From: Pseudomonas sp. ML96
GTDB taxonomy: Bacteria; Pseudomonadota; Gammaproteobacteria; Pseudomonadales; Pseudomonadaceae
Reading direction: 5' to 3'
Assembly (NCBI RefSeq): GCF_000761545.1
Contig: NZ_JPMY01000003.1
Span: 124,001 to 188,000, forward strand
DNA length: 64,000 nucleotides
The notes below the pieces were generated by a model. That model saw only the letters and a list, made by a program, of their open reading frames with translations. It searched no databases and had not been told where the DNA came from. Made by a program: the position numbers and the translations under genes. The stretch's first letter is position 1. Each line of letters starts with the position of its first letter. Of the stretch, positions 28,527-37,008 are shown piece after piece.

Positions 28527-29513
28527 ATGTTCGGCCTGATCAAGACGTGGAAAGCCCTTGAAGCCAAAGGCATCATGGGCATCAATCGACGCAACGCGGA
28601 CTACGTGCTGAAGTACAACAAACGGCACCTGTACCCGATCGTCGACGACAAGATCATCACCAAGGAGCGAGCCATCGCCGCCGGCATTCATGTGCCGGAG
28701 ATGTACGGCATCATTTCCACGGAAAAGGAGATCGAAAAGTTCTCCGAGATCATCGGTGAGCGTACCGACTTCGTCATCAAGCCGGCGCAAGGCGCCGGCG
28801 GTGACGGCATCCTGGTGATCGCCGACAAGTTCGAGGGCCGTTACAAGACCGTCTCCGGCAAGATCGTCAGCCAGGAAGACATCGAGCACCAGCTCTCCAG
28901 CATCCTCACCGGCCTGTACTCCCTCGGCGGCCACCGCGACCGTGCGCTGATCGAGTACCGCGTGACCCCGGACCCGATCTTCAAGAGCATCAGCTACGAA
29001 GGCGTGCCGGACATCCGCATCATCGTGCTGATGGGCTACCCGGTGATGGCCATGCTGCGCCTGCCGACCCGCCAATCCAACGGCAAGGCCAACCTGCACC
29101 AGGGCGCCATCGGCGTCGGTGTAGACCTGGCTACCGGCATCACCCTCAAGGGTACCTGGCTGAACAACAAGATCACCAAACACCCCGACACCACCAATGC
29201 CGTGGATGGCGTGCAGCTGCCCAACTGGGATGGCTTCATGAAGCTCGCGGCCGGCTGCTACGAACTGTGCGGCCTCGGCTACATCGGCGTGGACATGGTA
29301 CTGGACGTGGACAAGGGCCCGCTGATCCTCGAACTCAATGCCCGCCCCGGCCTGAACATCCAGATCGCCAACGACTGTGGCCTGACCCATCGCGCCCATG
29401 CGGTAGAGGCTCGCCTCGCCGAGCTGGCGAAAAACGATGAGAAGGAAAGCGTGGAAGACCGCGTACGCTTCTCCCAGCAGCTGTTCGGCCACATCAAGCC
29501 CAAAGAGGCCTGA
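28527..29513 (+). CDS. ATP-grasp alpha-L-glutamate ligase-like protein
   Basis: A 328-residue cytoplasmic ATP-grasp enzyme related to RimK-type amide ligases, which join amino acids to a carboxylate through an acyl-phosphate. The ATP-binding loop is FVIKPAQGAGGDGI (near residue 85) and the Mg-binding C-terminal motif is LELNARPGLNIQIAN (near residue 270). Substrates are unknown; ligation of glutamate or another amino acid to a peptide or metabolite is inferred from the family. It is the last gene of the three-gene operon and is followed by a terminator 20 bases after its stop. The start lies 4 bases after the preceding stop, with a Shine-Dalgarno-like AAGGATTGAG overlapping that stop. Confidence 0.88.
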   Translation: MFGLIKTWKALEAKGIMGINRRNADYVLKYNKRHLYPIVDDKIITKERAIAAGIHVPEMYGIISTEKEIEKFSEIIGERTDFVIKPAQGAGGDGILVIADKFEGRYKTVSGKIVSQEDIEHQLSSILTGLYSLGGHRDRALIEYRVTPDPIFKSISYEGVPDIRIIVLMGYPVMAMLRLPTRQSNGKANLHQGAIGVGVDLATGITLKGTWLNNKITKHPDTTNAVDGVQLPNWDGFMKLAAGCYELCGLGYIGVDMVLDVDKGPLILELNARPGLNIQIANDCGLTHRAHAVEARLAELAKNDEKESVEDRVRFSQQLFGHIKPKEA

Positions 29514-29529
29514 GCCAAGCGGTACTGAC

Positions 29530-29555
29530 AAGGCCCGGTAATACCGGGCTTTTTC
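29530..29555 (+). terminator. Terminator of the retropepsin/7TM/ATP-grasp operon
   Basis: Stem GCCCGGT (29533-29539) and ACCGGGC (29543-29549) with loop AAT, followed by TTTTTC. A candidate -10 for pabB (TACAAT at 29574-29579) lies just beyond, so pabB appears independent. Confidence 0.85.
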
Positions 29556-29608
29556 ATTACCCGGTCCGGCTCTTACAATCGCAAGCCAAGCCTTCCCGAA
29601 TCTGCCGC

Positions 29609-30952
29609 ATGAGCACCTGCCTCGTTCATCCTTTGCCCTACCGGGCCGACCCCGCCGCCTACTTCGGCCTGGTGCGCCAGGCGCCCGGAGCCGTGCTGCT
29701 GGATGCCGGACGCCCACAGGCAGAGCGCGGGCGTTTTGATCTGCTCAGCGCCTGGCCGCTGCAGACCGCATCTCCCACCCCAGATGAAGATGGCAATGCC
29801 TTCCTTCAGCGCCTACGCCAAAGCCTGGCCGACCTGGGCCACGCCGAAGCCCCCGAAGGCCTGACGCTACCCTTTACTGGCGGGCTGATCGGCTATCTGG
29901 CCTACGACTTTAGCCGCCGCCTGGAACAGCTGCCCGCGCAGTGCATCGACGACCTGCAACTGCCTGACGCCCGCTTCGGCCTGTATGATTGGGCGCTGGT
30001 CAGCGACCACCAGCTGCAGGCCAGCCAACTGGTCTTTCACCCCAAACTTGCGACCACCGAGCGCGAGCGCCTGATCCAGCTGTTCGAGATCGGCAGCGCG
30101 GCGCCCTACGCGCCCTTCTCCCTGCTGCAGCCATTTCGCGCCGATCTCAAGCAGGATGAATATCGCCAGGCCATCGAGCGCATTCAGGCCTATATCCAAG
30201 CCGGCGACTGCTACCAGGTCAACTTCGCCCAGCGCTTCCAGGCACCCTGCCAGGGCGATGCCTGGAACGCCTACCTGGCCCTGCGCGCGGCGTGCCCGAC
30301 GCCGTTTGCCGGCTTCCAGGCACTGGACAACGGCGACGCGATCCTCAGCCTGTCTCCGGAGCGCTTCCTTCAGGTCAGCCAGGGCCACGTCGAGACCCGA
30401 CCGATCAAGGGCACCCGCCCACGCGGTAGCGACACGACAGAAGACCAGGCCAATGCCGCCGAGCTGCTGGCCAGCGCCAAGGACCGCGCCGAGAACCTGA
30501 TGATCGTCGACCTGCTGCGCAACGATCTCGGCCGCAGCTGCCGCACAGGCTCGGTGAAGGTGCCGGAGCTGTTCGCCCTGGAGAGCTACCCCAACGTGCA
30601 CCACCTGGTCAGCGCCGTCACCGGCGAGCTGGACGACGACAGCGACGCGCTGGACCTGATCGCCGGAAGCTTCCCCGGCGGCTCGATCACTGGCGCCCCG
30701 AAGATCCGCGCCATGCAGATCATCGACGAGCTCGAGCCAACCCGCCGCGCGCTCTATTGCGGCTCCCTGCTCTACCTGGACGTACGCGGCGAGCTGGACA
30801 GCTCCATCGCCATTCGCAGCCTGCTGATCAAGGGCGGCACCGCCAGCTGCTGGGGCGGTGGCGGCATAGTGGCGGACTCGGACTGGCAGGCCGAATACGC
30901 AGAATCCATCACCAAGGTGAAAGTGCTGCTACAGACGCTGGAAACGCTCTGA
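29609..30952 (+). CDS. pabB: Aminodeoxychorismate synthase component I
   Basis: Converts chorismate plus ammonia to 4-amino-4-deoxychorismate for folate synthesis; the glutaminase subunit is encoded elsewhere. The 447-residue protein has the N-terminal TrpE/PabB domain (FTGGLIGYLAYDFSRRLE) and the chorismate-binding core with RPIKGTRPRGSDTTEDQANA, ENLMIVDLLRNDLGRSC and PGGSITGAPKIRAMQIIDELE. The RPIKGTRPRG stretch contains a lysine (PIKGT) characteristic of PabB, rather than the alanine found in anthranilate synthase. ATG at 29609 is used; no strong ribosome site is seen. It converges with thrH across a strong bidirectional terminator. Confidence 0.95.
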   Translation: MSTCLVHPLPYRADPAAYFGLVRQAPGAVLLDAGRPQAERGRFDLLSAWPLQTASPTPDEDGNAFLQRLRQSLADLGHAEAPEGLTLPFTGGLIGYLAYDFSRRLEQLPAQCIDDLQLPDARFGLYDWALVSDHQLQASQLVFHPKLATTERERLIQLFEIGSAAPYAPFSLLQPFRADLKQDEYRQAIERIQAYIQAGDCYQVNFAQRFQAPCQGDAWNAYLALRAACPTPFAGFQALDNGDAILSLSPERFLQVSQGHVETRPIKGTRPRGSDTTEDQANAAELLASAKDRAENLMIVDLLRNDLGRSCRTGSVKVPELFALESYPNVHHLVSAVTGELDDDSDALDLIAGSFPGGSITGAPKIRAMQIIDELEPTRRALYCGSLLYLDVRGELDSSIAIRSLLIKGGTASCWGGGGIVADSDWQAEYAESITKVKVLLQTLETL

Positions 30953-30959
30953 ACGCCCA

Positions 30960-30989
30960 TAAAAAAGGCCCGCATCTGCGGGCCTTTTT
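30960..30989. terminator. Bidirectional terminator between pabB and thrH
   Basis: AAAAAGGCCCGC-ATCT-GCGGGCCTTTTT, a near-perfect 12-bp stem with A- and T-runs on both sides, between two convergent genes. Confidence 0.92.
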
Positions 30990-31003
30990 CATTGCGGCAA
31001 GCC

Positions 31004-31621
31004 TTACAGGCTCAGCTCGCGATTGGACGCCTTGAGGAACTCGCGCTTGAGGTCTTCGTAGGTGTGTACTGCCGGGAACTGCGGGAACTCGCGGATCACG
31101 TTGTCCGGCGCATGGAACAGGATGCCGGCATGGGCTTCGCTGAGCATGGTGGTGTCGTTGTACGAGTCGCCGGCGGCGATCACACGATAGTAGAGGCTCT
31201 TGAAGGCGATAACGGACTGACGCTTGGGGTCCTTCTGACGCAGCTGGTAACCCACCACGCGATCGGTCTCGTCGGTGATCAGCTTGTGGCACAGCAGGGC
31301 CGGGAAGCCCAGTTGGCGCATCAGCGGCTGGGAGAACTCGTAGAAGGTGTCGGAGAGGATCACCACCTGGAAGCGCTCGCGCAGCCAATCGACGAACTCC
31401 ACCGCACCCTCCAGAGGCTTGAGGGTGGCGATCACTTCCTGGATGTCCTTCAGCTTCAGGCCGTGCTCATCGAGGATGCGCAGACGCTGTTTCATCAGCA
31501 CGTCGTAGTCTGGGATATCGCGAGTGGTGGCCTTGAGCGCTTCGATACCGGTTTTTTCGGCGAAGGCGATCCAGATTTCCGGAACCAGTACACCTTCGAG
31601 GTCGAGGCAGGCGATTTCCAC
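31004..31621 (-). CDS. thrH: Bifunctional phosphoserine phosphatase / homoserine phosphotransferase ThrH
   Basis: HAD-superfamily enzyme that dephosphorylates phosphoserine and can transfer the phosphate to homoserine. The 205-residue product has HAD motif I with a nucleophile Asp in CLDLEGVLVPE, motif II as ILSDTFYEF, a conserved Lys in the middle and motif III as AAGDSYNDTTMLSEA. DLEG in place of the common DxDxT is the typical ThrH variant. The gene is alone on the minus strand; cysH is divergent with 142 bases between starts. The arrangement pabB-thrH-cysH-cysB matches other pseudomonads. Confidence 0.95.
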   Translation of the reverse strand: MEIACLDLEGVLVPEIWIAFAEKTGIEALKATTRDIPDYDVLMKQRLRILDEHGLKLKDIQEVIATLKPLEGAVEFVDWLRERFQVVILSDTFYEFSQPLMRQLGFPALLCHKLITDETDRVVGYQLRQKDPKRQSVIAFKSLYYRVIAAGDSYNDTTMLSEAHAGILFHAPDNVIREFPQFPAVHTYEDLKREFLKASNRELSL

Positions 31622-31763
31622 GGGCGACTCCTAACAGACGATGAGAGGGCCGGCACTCTAGCAGCATGGCGAGGCGCTGGTAAACCGGGCGCGCTGGTGG
31701 TTGAGCCCGGTTCAGGCTGGTAACATCTTGCCCCTCGAATTGACTGCCCACAGGAATGCTCAG

Positions 31764-32384
31764 ATGACCCTCGATCTGGCCCAAATCAACGCCGAACTCG
31801 GGAAAGACGCCGAAAAACTCGTGGAATGGGCCCTGAGCCTGGGCAAGACGGCGATCTGCACCACCAACTTCCGCCCCTTCGAGGCGGTGATCCTGCACAT
31901 GGTGACCAGCGTCAAGCCGGACACCCAGGTGATCTGGATGGACAACGGTTACAACACCGAGGCGACCTACAAGTTCGCCGATGAGGTTACCAAGCAGCTC
32001 AACCTCAACCTGAAGACCTACCTGCCGCTGCGCTCGCGCGCCCATCGCGAAGCCATCGACGGCCCGGTGCCGGCGCTGGACGATCCGCGCCACGCTGCCT
32101 TCACCGAGGAGGTGAAGCTGGAGCCCTTTGCCCGCGCTCTGCGCGAGGCCGCTCCGCAGGTATGGTTCACCGCCTTGCGCGCCAGCGACACCGCCGTGCG
32201 CGCCCAGATGGACCCGGTGAGCATCAACCCGGACGGCCTGATCAAGGTCGCGCCGCTGCTGCACTGGAGTTCCAAGGAGCTGTACGAGTATCTGGTCAAG
32301 CACAGCCTGCCGAACAACTTCGACTACGTGGACCCGACCAAGGGCGAGGAAAACCGCGAGTGCGGTCTGCACCTCAGCCACTAA
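31764..32384 (+). CDS. cysH: Divergent phosphoadenylyl-sulfate reductase-like protein
   Basis: The gene occupies the cysH position between thrH and cysB and encodes a 206-residue PAPS-reductase-family protein. It aligns by eye with E. coli-type CysH throughout: ICTTNFRPFEAVILHMV, VIWMDNGYNTEATYKFADEV, FTALRASDTAVRAQ and the C-terminal catalytic ECGLH. However, the P-loop-like segment, usually SSSFGIQ, is replaced by CTTNFRPFE, the substrate-loop LRREQSGSR is LRASDTAVR, and about 30 residues before ECGLH are missing. Only two cysteines are present, so it cannot be the [4Fe-4S] APS reductase typical of Pseudomonas. It may be a PAPS reductase or a divergent paralogue with another job. The start at 31764 follows AGGAA. 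Confidence 0.75.
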   Translation: MTLDLAQINAELGKDAEKLVEWALSLGKTAICTTNFRPFEAVILHMVTSVKPDTQVIWMDNGYNTEATYKFADEVTKQLNLNLKTYLPLRSRAHREAIDGPVPALDDPRHAAFTEEVKLEPFARALREAAPQVWFTALRASDTAVRAQMDPVSINPDGLIKVAPLLHWSSKELYEYLVKHSLPNNFDYVDPTKGEENRECGLHLSH

Positions 32385-32395
32385 TGCAGTAGAAC

Positions 32396-32425
32396 GAAAA
32401 AGGGCGCCGGATGGCGCCCTTTTTC
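32396..32425. terminator. Bidirectional terminator between cysH-like gene and cysB
   Basis: Stem AGGGCGCC (32401-32408) and GGCGCCCT (32413-32420), loop GGAT, with AAAA before and TTTTT after, between convergent genes. Confidence 0.92.
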
Positions 32426-32438
32426 ATGCCCGGAAGGC

Positions 32439-33422
<984 letters not shown>

Positions 33423-33550
33423 TCAAAGCAGATAGACGCTGCCCGAATTTGCCGACACAGCGATATAACCATATTAACGGTTTAAAGATAAAACTAGACG
33501 ATTTTTTGAGTTGTGCATGCCGTTCGTCTAACGACTGGCGATAAGAGCCG

Positions 33551-34033
33551 CTAGCGATGCTGAAGCATTGGCACCAGGTAGACCGGCGTATCCGACAGCT
33601 GCAGGAGCCTCGCAGCGGTGCGGCCCAGAGGAATATCCTGCGTCGCCCCATGGCTGTGACTGCCTACGACCAGCAGATCAACCCCGAGTTTCCGCGCCTC
33701 CTCAAGGATCACCTGGGCGGGGTCCCCCTGAGCCACCCGCACGCTGCGTACGATACGCATGTCCTGAGCCTCGCCCATCTCGTCACGGAAGCCCTCCATG
33801 ACACGCTGTTCGATGCTTGCCATCACAGTGGTCAGCCCCTTGCTGCGAAGCTCCTGCAGCGTTTTTTCGTCCAGATAAGTCTGCAGCACCGATTCTGCAA
33901 ACAGGCCAAGCGGCTCTACCGCGTGAACTACATGCAGCTCAGCGCGAAAGGCCTTGGCAAGGGACAACGCGTGCTGCAGCACGTAGGGGGCATAGAGACC
34001 CAGATCGGTGGCGTAGAGAATCGAGCGCAGCAT
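33551..34033 (-). CDS. Universal stress protein (UspA family)
   Basis: A 160-residue single-domain universal stress protein. It begins SILYATDLGLYAPYVLQHAL and ends with the nucleotide-binding signature GSHSHGATQDIPLGRTAARLLQ, of the GxxGx9GS type, so it is probably an ATP-binding UspA/UspF-like form. The gene stands alone, upstream of cysB in the same orientation. Its partners and stimulus are not visible from sequence. Confidence 0.92.
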   Translation of the reverse strand: MLRSILYATDLGLYAPYVLQHALSLAKAFRAELHVVHAVEPLGLFAESVLQTYLDEKTLQELRSKGLTTVMASIEQRVMEGFRDEMGEAQDMRIVRSVRVAQGDPAQVILEEARKLGVDLLVVGSHSHGATQDIPLGRTAARLLQLSDTPVYLVPMLQHR

Positions 34034-34112
34034 TGGGCCTCCTGAATTACCGCTAGGGCCTATGACAGAGCTTAGCAGCGCTGTATCCGCAGCTCAGATA
34101 CTCCAGAGAACA

Positions 34113-34496
34113 TCAAGGCAGCTCTTCGGACTCTCGCGCCAACGCCTGCTGCAGCATTGCAGAAAGCCCGCTTTCCTGAAGTGCAGATTGCAAACTGCCA
34201 AAAAACTGGCCATCGCGAACCAGAAACAGGCTTGGCAGGTGAAAAACCTCATAGCGCTCGACCAAACCGCCGTTATTCCCGGCATCCACCCAGCACAAGC
34301 GATCAACTGGAAGCCTCATACCAGGCAGCTCACGACGCGCCCAGCGGCAGCTGGCACAACCTATGCTGGTAAATATGAGCAGAGAGGTACCGGATAGCTC
34401 CAGCAGCTGGCGATCAGCATCGAAGTCCGTCAACTCCAGGCTGGGCACTATACTGTTCACGTGTGATGTCAAATGGATGGCATCCGGAGTAGTCAC
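34113..34496 (-). CDS. Thioredoxin-fold protein with CASC motif
   Basis: A 127-residue thioredoxin-like protein. LLIFTSIGCASCRWARREL holds the CxxC motif as Cys-Ala-Ser-Cys, and YEVFHLPSLFLVRDGQ supplies the cis-proline (LPS). No signal peptide is evident, so it is probably cytoplasmic. The listed start is GTG at 34496, directly abutting the ATG of the PilZ gene on the other strand; internal GTG codons at 34460 or 34448 are alternatives that would free space for promoters. Neither choice shows a strong ribosome site. It may act as a disulfide reductase; the partner is unknown. Confidence 0.78.
   Translation of the reverse strand: MTTPDAIHLTSHVNSIVPSLELTDFDADRQLLELSGTSLLIFTSIGCASCRWARRELPGMRLPVDRLCWVDAGNNGGLVERYEVFHLPSLFLVRDGQFFGSLQSALQESGLSAMLQQALARESEELP
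34448..34461 (+). promoter_or_regulatory. Candidate -10 of the PilZ gene promoter
   Basis: CTATACT at 34448-34454 is a good -10, of the type also used by the stationary-phase sigma factor, 44 bases before the PilZ ATG. No matching -35 is seen. It lies inside the 5' end of the oppositely oriented thioredoxin-like gene if that starts at 34496. Confidence 0.45.
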
Positions 34497-34497
34497 A

Positions 34498-34920
34498 ATG
34501 CGTCGTTTTTTGCGTCACCCAAGCGACATGCCAGTGGAACTGGTCCAGCGCAAGCATGCTTTCCTGCCACGGCAGCGGCTGAACAATATCAGCCTGGGCG
34601 GCGTAGCTTGCAATTCCAGCAAGGGATTTCGCAAAGGCACCGCCGTAGAGCTGCGCATTCCTTTGTTGGGGGAGCAGGCTTGTTATCCGGGGGTGGTCGC
34701 CTGGTGCCGCAAACAGCAGGCAGACAGCTATCTGGTCGGCATTGCCTTCATCGACGAAGACACCCTGTTCCGCGCCCGGATGGTCGAGCAAGTCTGTCAG
34801 ATTGAGCACTACCGCCACCAGCGCGAACAGGAGCTGGGCACGTCACTGGAGGTCGAGACGATCGCTCGCGAGTGGATAGCGCTGCACGCCGCCGAGTTCC
34901 CCAGCACGCAAATCCACTGA
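34498..34920 (+). CDS. PilZ-domain protein (likely c-di-GMP receptor)
   Basis: A 140-residue protein consisting mostly of one PilZ domain. The cyclic-di-GMP-binding motifs are present: RRFLRHP gives RxxxR (Arg2 to Arg6) and NNISLGG gives NxSxxG. The strand pattern VELRIPLLG and VAWCRKQQADSYLVGIAFID follows the fold. The extra C-terminal helix (residues 100-140) is typical of small single-domain PilZ effectors. The start MRRFLRHPSD is chosen because the conserved RxxxR would otherwise be internal; an upstream frame from 34363 exists but looks like antisense of the thioredoxin gene. The controlled process is unknown. Confidence 0.88.
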   Translation: MRRFLRHPSDMPVELVQRKHAFLPRQRLNNISLGGVACNSSKGFRKGTAVELRIPLLGEQACYPGVVAWCRKQQADSYLVGIAFIDEDTLFRARMVEQVCQIEHYRHQREQELGTSLEVETIAREWIALHAAEFPSTQIH

Positions 34921-35030
34921 TCCCGCCATTGTCTAGGCAGCCTTGAACGCGTTAAGGTTCCTCTCCCCCGCTGCGCCCCATGATTCCGCCTGAAGAGGCG
35001 CTCGGCTCCCGTGACCTGACGAGTACCACG

Positions 35031-36107
35031 ATGGCTGATTTACCGATTGACGATCTTAACGTTTCATCCAATGAAACCCTGATCACCCCGGCGCAGCTCA
35101 AGCGCGAGATCCCCCTCACCGAAGCCGCCCAGCGCACCGTTGCGCATGGCCGCCAGGTGGTTCGCAATATCCTCGATGGCAAGGATCACCGCCTGTTCGT
35201 GGTGGTCGGCCCCTGCTCCATCCACGACATCAAGGCCGCCCATGAATATGCCGAGCGCCTCAAGGTGCTGGCTGCAGAGGTGTCCGACAGCCTATTCCTG
35301 GTCATGCGCGTGTACTTCGAGAAGCCGCGCACCACGGTCGGCTGGAAAGGCCTGATCAACGACCCGTACCTGGATGACTCGTTCAAGATCCAGGACGGCC
35401 TGCACATCGGCCGCCAGCTCCTGCGCGACCTGGCCGAAATGGGCTTGCCGACTGCCACCGAGGCGCTCGACCCGATTTCCCCGCAGTACCTGCAGGACCT
35501 GATCAGCTGGTCGGCCATCGGCGCTCGTACCACAGAATCCCAGACCCACCGCGAGATGGCTTCCGGCCTGTCCTCGGCCGTCGGCTTCAAGAACGGCACC
35601 GACGGCGGCCTGACCGTGGCAATCAACGCGCTGCAGTCGGTCTCCAGCCCGCACCGTTTCCTCGGCATCAACCAGGAAGGCGGCGTGTCCATCGTCACCA
35701 CCAAGGGCAACGCCTATGGTCACGTGGTGCTGCGCGGTGGCAATGGCAAGCCCAACTACGACTCCGTCAGCGTCGCCATCTGCGAGCAGGAACTGGCCAA
35801 GGCCAAGATCAGCCCGAACATCATGGTCGACTGCAGCCACGCCAACTCCAACAAGGACCCGGCCCTGCAGCCGCTGGTCATGGAGAACGTGGCCAACCAG
35901 ATCCTCGAGGGCAACAACTCGATCGTCGGCCTGATGGTGGAGAGCCATCTGGGCTGGGGCAGCCAGTCGATCCCGAAGAACCTGTGCGACCTCAAATACG
36001 GCGTATCCATCACAGACGCCTGCATCGACTGGGATACCACCGAGAAGACCTTGCGCAGCATGCACGCGAAACTGAAGGACGTTCTGCCCAAGCGCCAGCG
36101 CGGCTGA
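35031..36107 (+). CDS. aroF: 3-deoxy-7-phosphoheptulonate synthase (DAHP synthase, class I)
   Basis: First enzyme of the shikimate pathway, condensing PEP and erythrose 4-phosphate. The 358-residue class I (AroF/AroG/AroH type) protein has [35 protein letters not shown]-like segments, the metal-binding Cys of GPCS and the C-terminal HANSNK motif ([11 protein letters not shown]). Feedback class (Tyr, Phe or Trp) cannot be read with confidence; pseudomonads have a Tyr-sensitive enzyme of this type. The start at 35031 ([10 protein letters not shown]) is used; the frame runs open 17 codons further upstream. No strong ribosome site is visible before either start. Confidence 0.94.
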   Translation: [358 protein letters not shown]

Positions 36108-36123
36108 TTCTTGTGCAGAAACG

Positions 36124-36152
36124 AAAACGCCGGGCATTGCCCGGCGTTTTTC
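36124..36152. terminator. Bidirectional terminator between aroF and GNAT gene
   Basis: AAAACGCCGGGC-ATT-GCCCGGCGTTTT, a perfect 12-bp stem with extra T residues, between convergent genes. Confidence 0.92.
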
Positions 36153-36165
36153 TTTGCGTCTCGAC

Positions 36166-36447
36166 TCAGTGTTTGAGCTGCTGGCGCTGACGGCGCTCCA
36201 GATAACGCTCCACATAGGAACAGGATGGAATCACCGTGTACCCCATGGACTCGGCATACTCCAGCGCCTGCTCGGTCAGCGCCGCGGCGATACCACGCCC
36301 ACGCAGTGGATTCGGCACGAAGGTGCGATAGATGTCGAGCGTCTGCTTGCCCAGATCCATATAGGCCAGATAGGCGCGGTGGCCGTCGATTACGGCCTCG
36401 AACTGATGACCCGCCTGGTCATGGTGGATGGACAACCCTTCGCTCAT
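36166..36447 (-). CDS. Small GNAT-family N-acetyltransferase
   Basis: A 93-residue minimal GNAT protein of the YjdJ/Gcn5-related class. The acetyl-CoA loop is visible as RGRGIAAALTEQALEYAE, preceded by a short beta-hairpin (YLAYMDLGKQTLDIYRTFVPNPL). These single-domain forms lack the first strand and N-terminal helices of full-length GNAT enzymes. Substrate unknown. It ends at a terminator shared with aroF. Upstream lies the low-GC region before oprI. Confidence 0.85.
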   Translation of the reverse strand: MSEGLSIHHDQAGHQFEAVIDGHRAYLAYMDLGKQTLDIYRTFVPNPLRGRGIAAALTEQALEYAESMGYTVIPSCSYVERYLERRQRQQLKH

Positions 36448-36900
36448 TTCATCTCCTCATTGGGCGCTGCAAAACGCCTCTACCATAGCGATCTTTTCCC
36501 GCCAGAGAAACAATTCAGTCGCCTTGCGAGTGGTTAAAGGATGCAAATAGCCATCCACTCCAGCATTCAACTGTAGCTGTATGTCAGCAACGGCGAGCAC
36601 TTCTCAGCCCGTAGCCAACATCGCCTTATGACGGGCCAATCATCGACCCGGATAAGCTCATCGGGTTCAATTGACGCTCCAAGTAATCCGCAAGACTGAA
36701 TACCCTGCAGAAACTGAATCTCCTGCCGCATAGTTCTTATCGAACGCCGATAAGTAACACTCACCAGAAAAATGCACTGCCGTACCAACAAAAAGATCAG
36801 CAGAGTTTTCCTTGGCAACCCCAAAAACCCAGGGAACTGTATGTTTTTTAAACAAAAAACATTAAAACATAAGCGGATCGTGATTTTTTTTGCATCCCTT
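36448..36900. other. AT-richer intergenic region with broken or non-coding ORFs
   Basis: This is part of a 560-base gap without a convincing gene. It is visibly AT-richer than the surroundings. Two overlapping minus-strand frames (36667-36855 and 36567-36824) give plausible-looking protein pieces (for example TAVHFSGECYLSAF and RVDDWPVIRRCWLRAEK) in different frames, as would a frameshifted remnant; no ribosome site or start supports either. It may be a decayed gene. A 9-bp inverted repeat lies at its right end. Confidence 0.35.
36841..36862. repeat. AT-rich inverted repeat upstream of oprI
   Basis: ATGTTTTTT (36841-36849) and AAAAAACAT (36854-36862), a perfect 9-bp inverted repeat with loop AAAC, about 50 bases before the oprI -35. 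It may be a curved-DNA or protein-binding site, or the end of a transcription unit read from either side. Confidence 0.5.
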
Positions 36901-36912
36901 GCTTCCGCTCGG

Positions 36913-36940
36913 TTTACTTACTAAAAGTAATGGGTAGTAT
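36913..36940 (+). promoter_or_regulatory. Candidate oprI promoter
   Basis: -35 TTTACT (36913-36918), 16-base spacer, -10 TAGTAT (36935-36940), about 70 bases before the oprI start. The expected start would put the leader hairpin at 36952-36973 in the mRNA. An AT-rich tract lies just upstream, suitable for strong transcription. Confidence 0.55.
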
Positions 36941-36951
36941 GTAGCCCGGCT

Positions 36952-36973
36952 AATTTCCCACGATCGGGAAATT
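36952..36973 (+). other. oprI 5'-leader hairpin
   Basis: AATTTCCC (36952-36959) and GGGAAATT (36966-36973), a perfect 8-bp stem with loop ACGATC in the predicted 5' untranslated region of oprI. It may stabilise the abundant mRNA or control translation. Confidence 0.6.
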
Positions 36974-37008
36974 GCTTTTCATGGAAAGTCCACCTTAAGG
37001 GGAACACG

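Noticed and set aside
36567..36855. Two minus-strand frames in the AT-rich gap, considered as genes
   Set aside because: Neither has a supported start, and they overlap in different frames. Reported as a possible remnant only, not as coding sequences.
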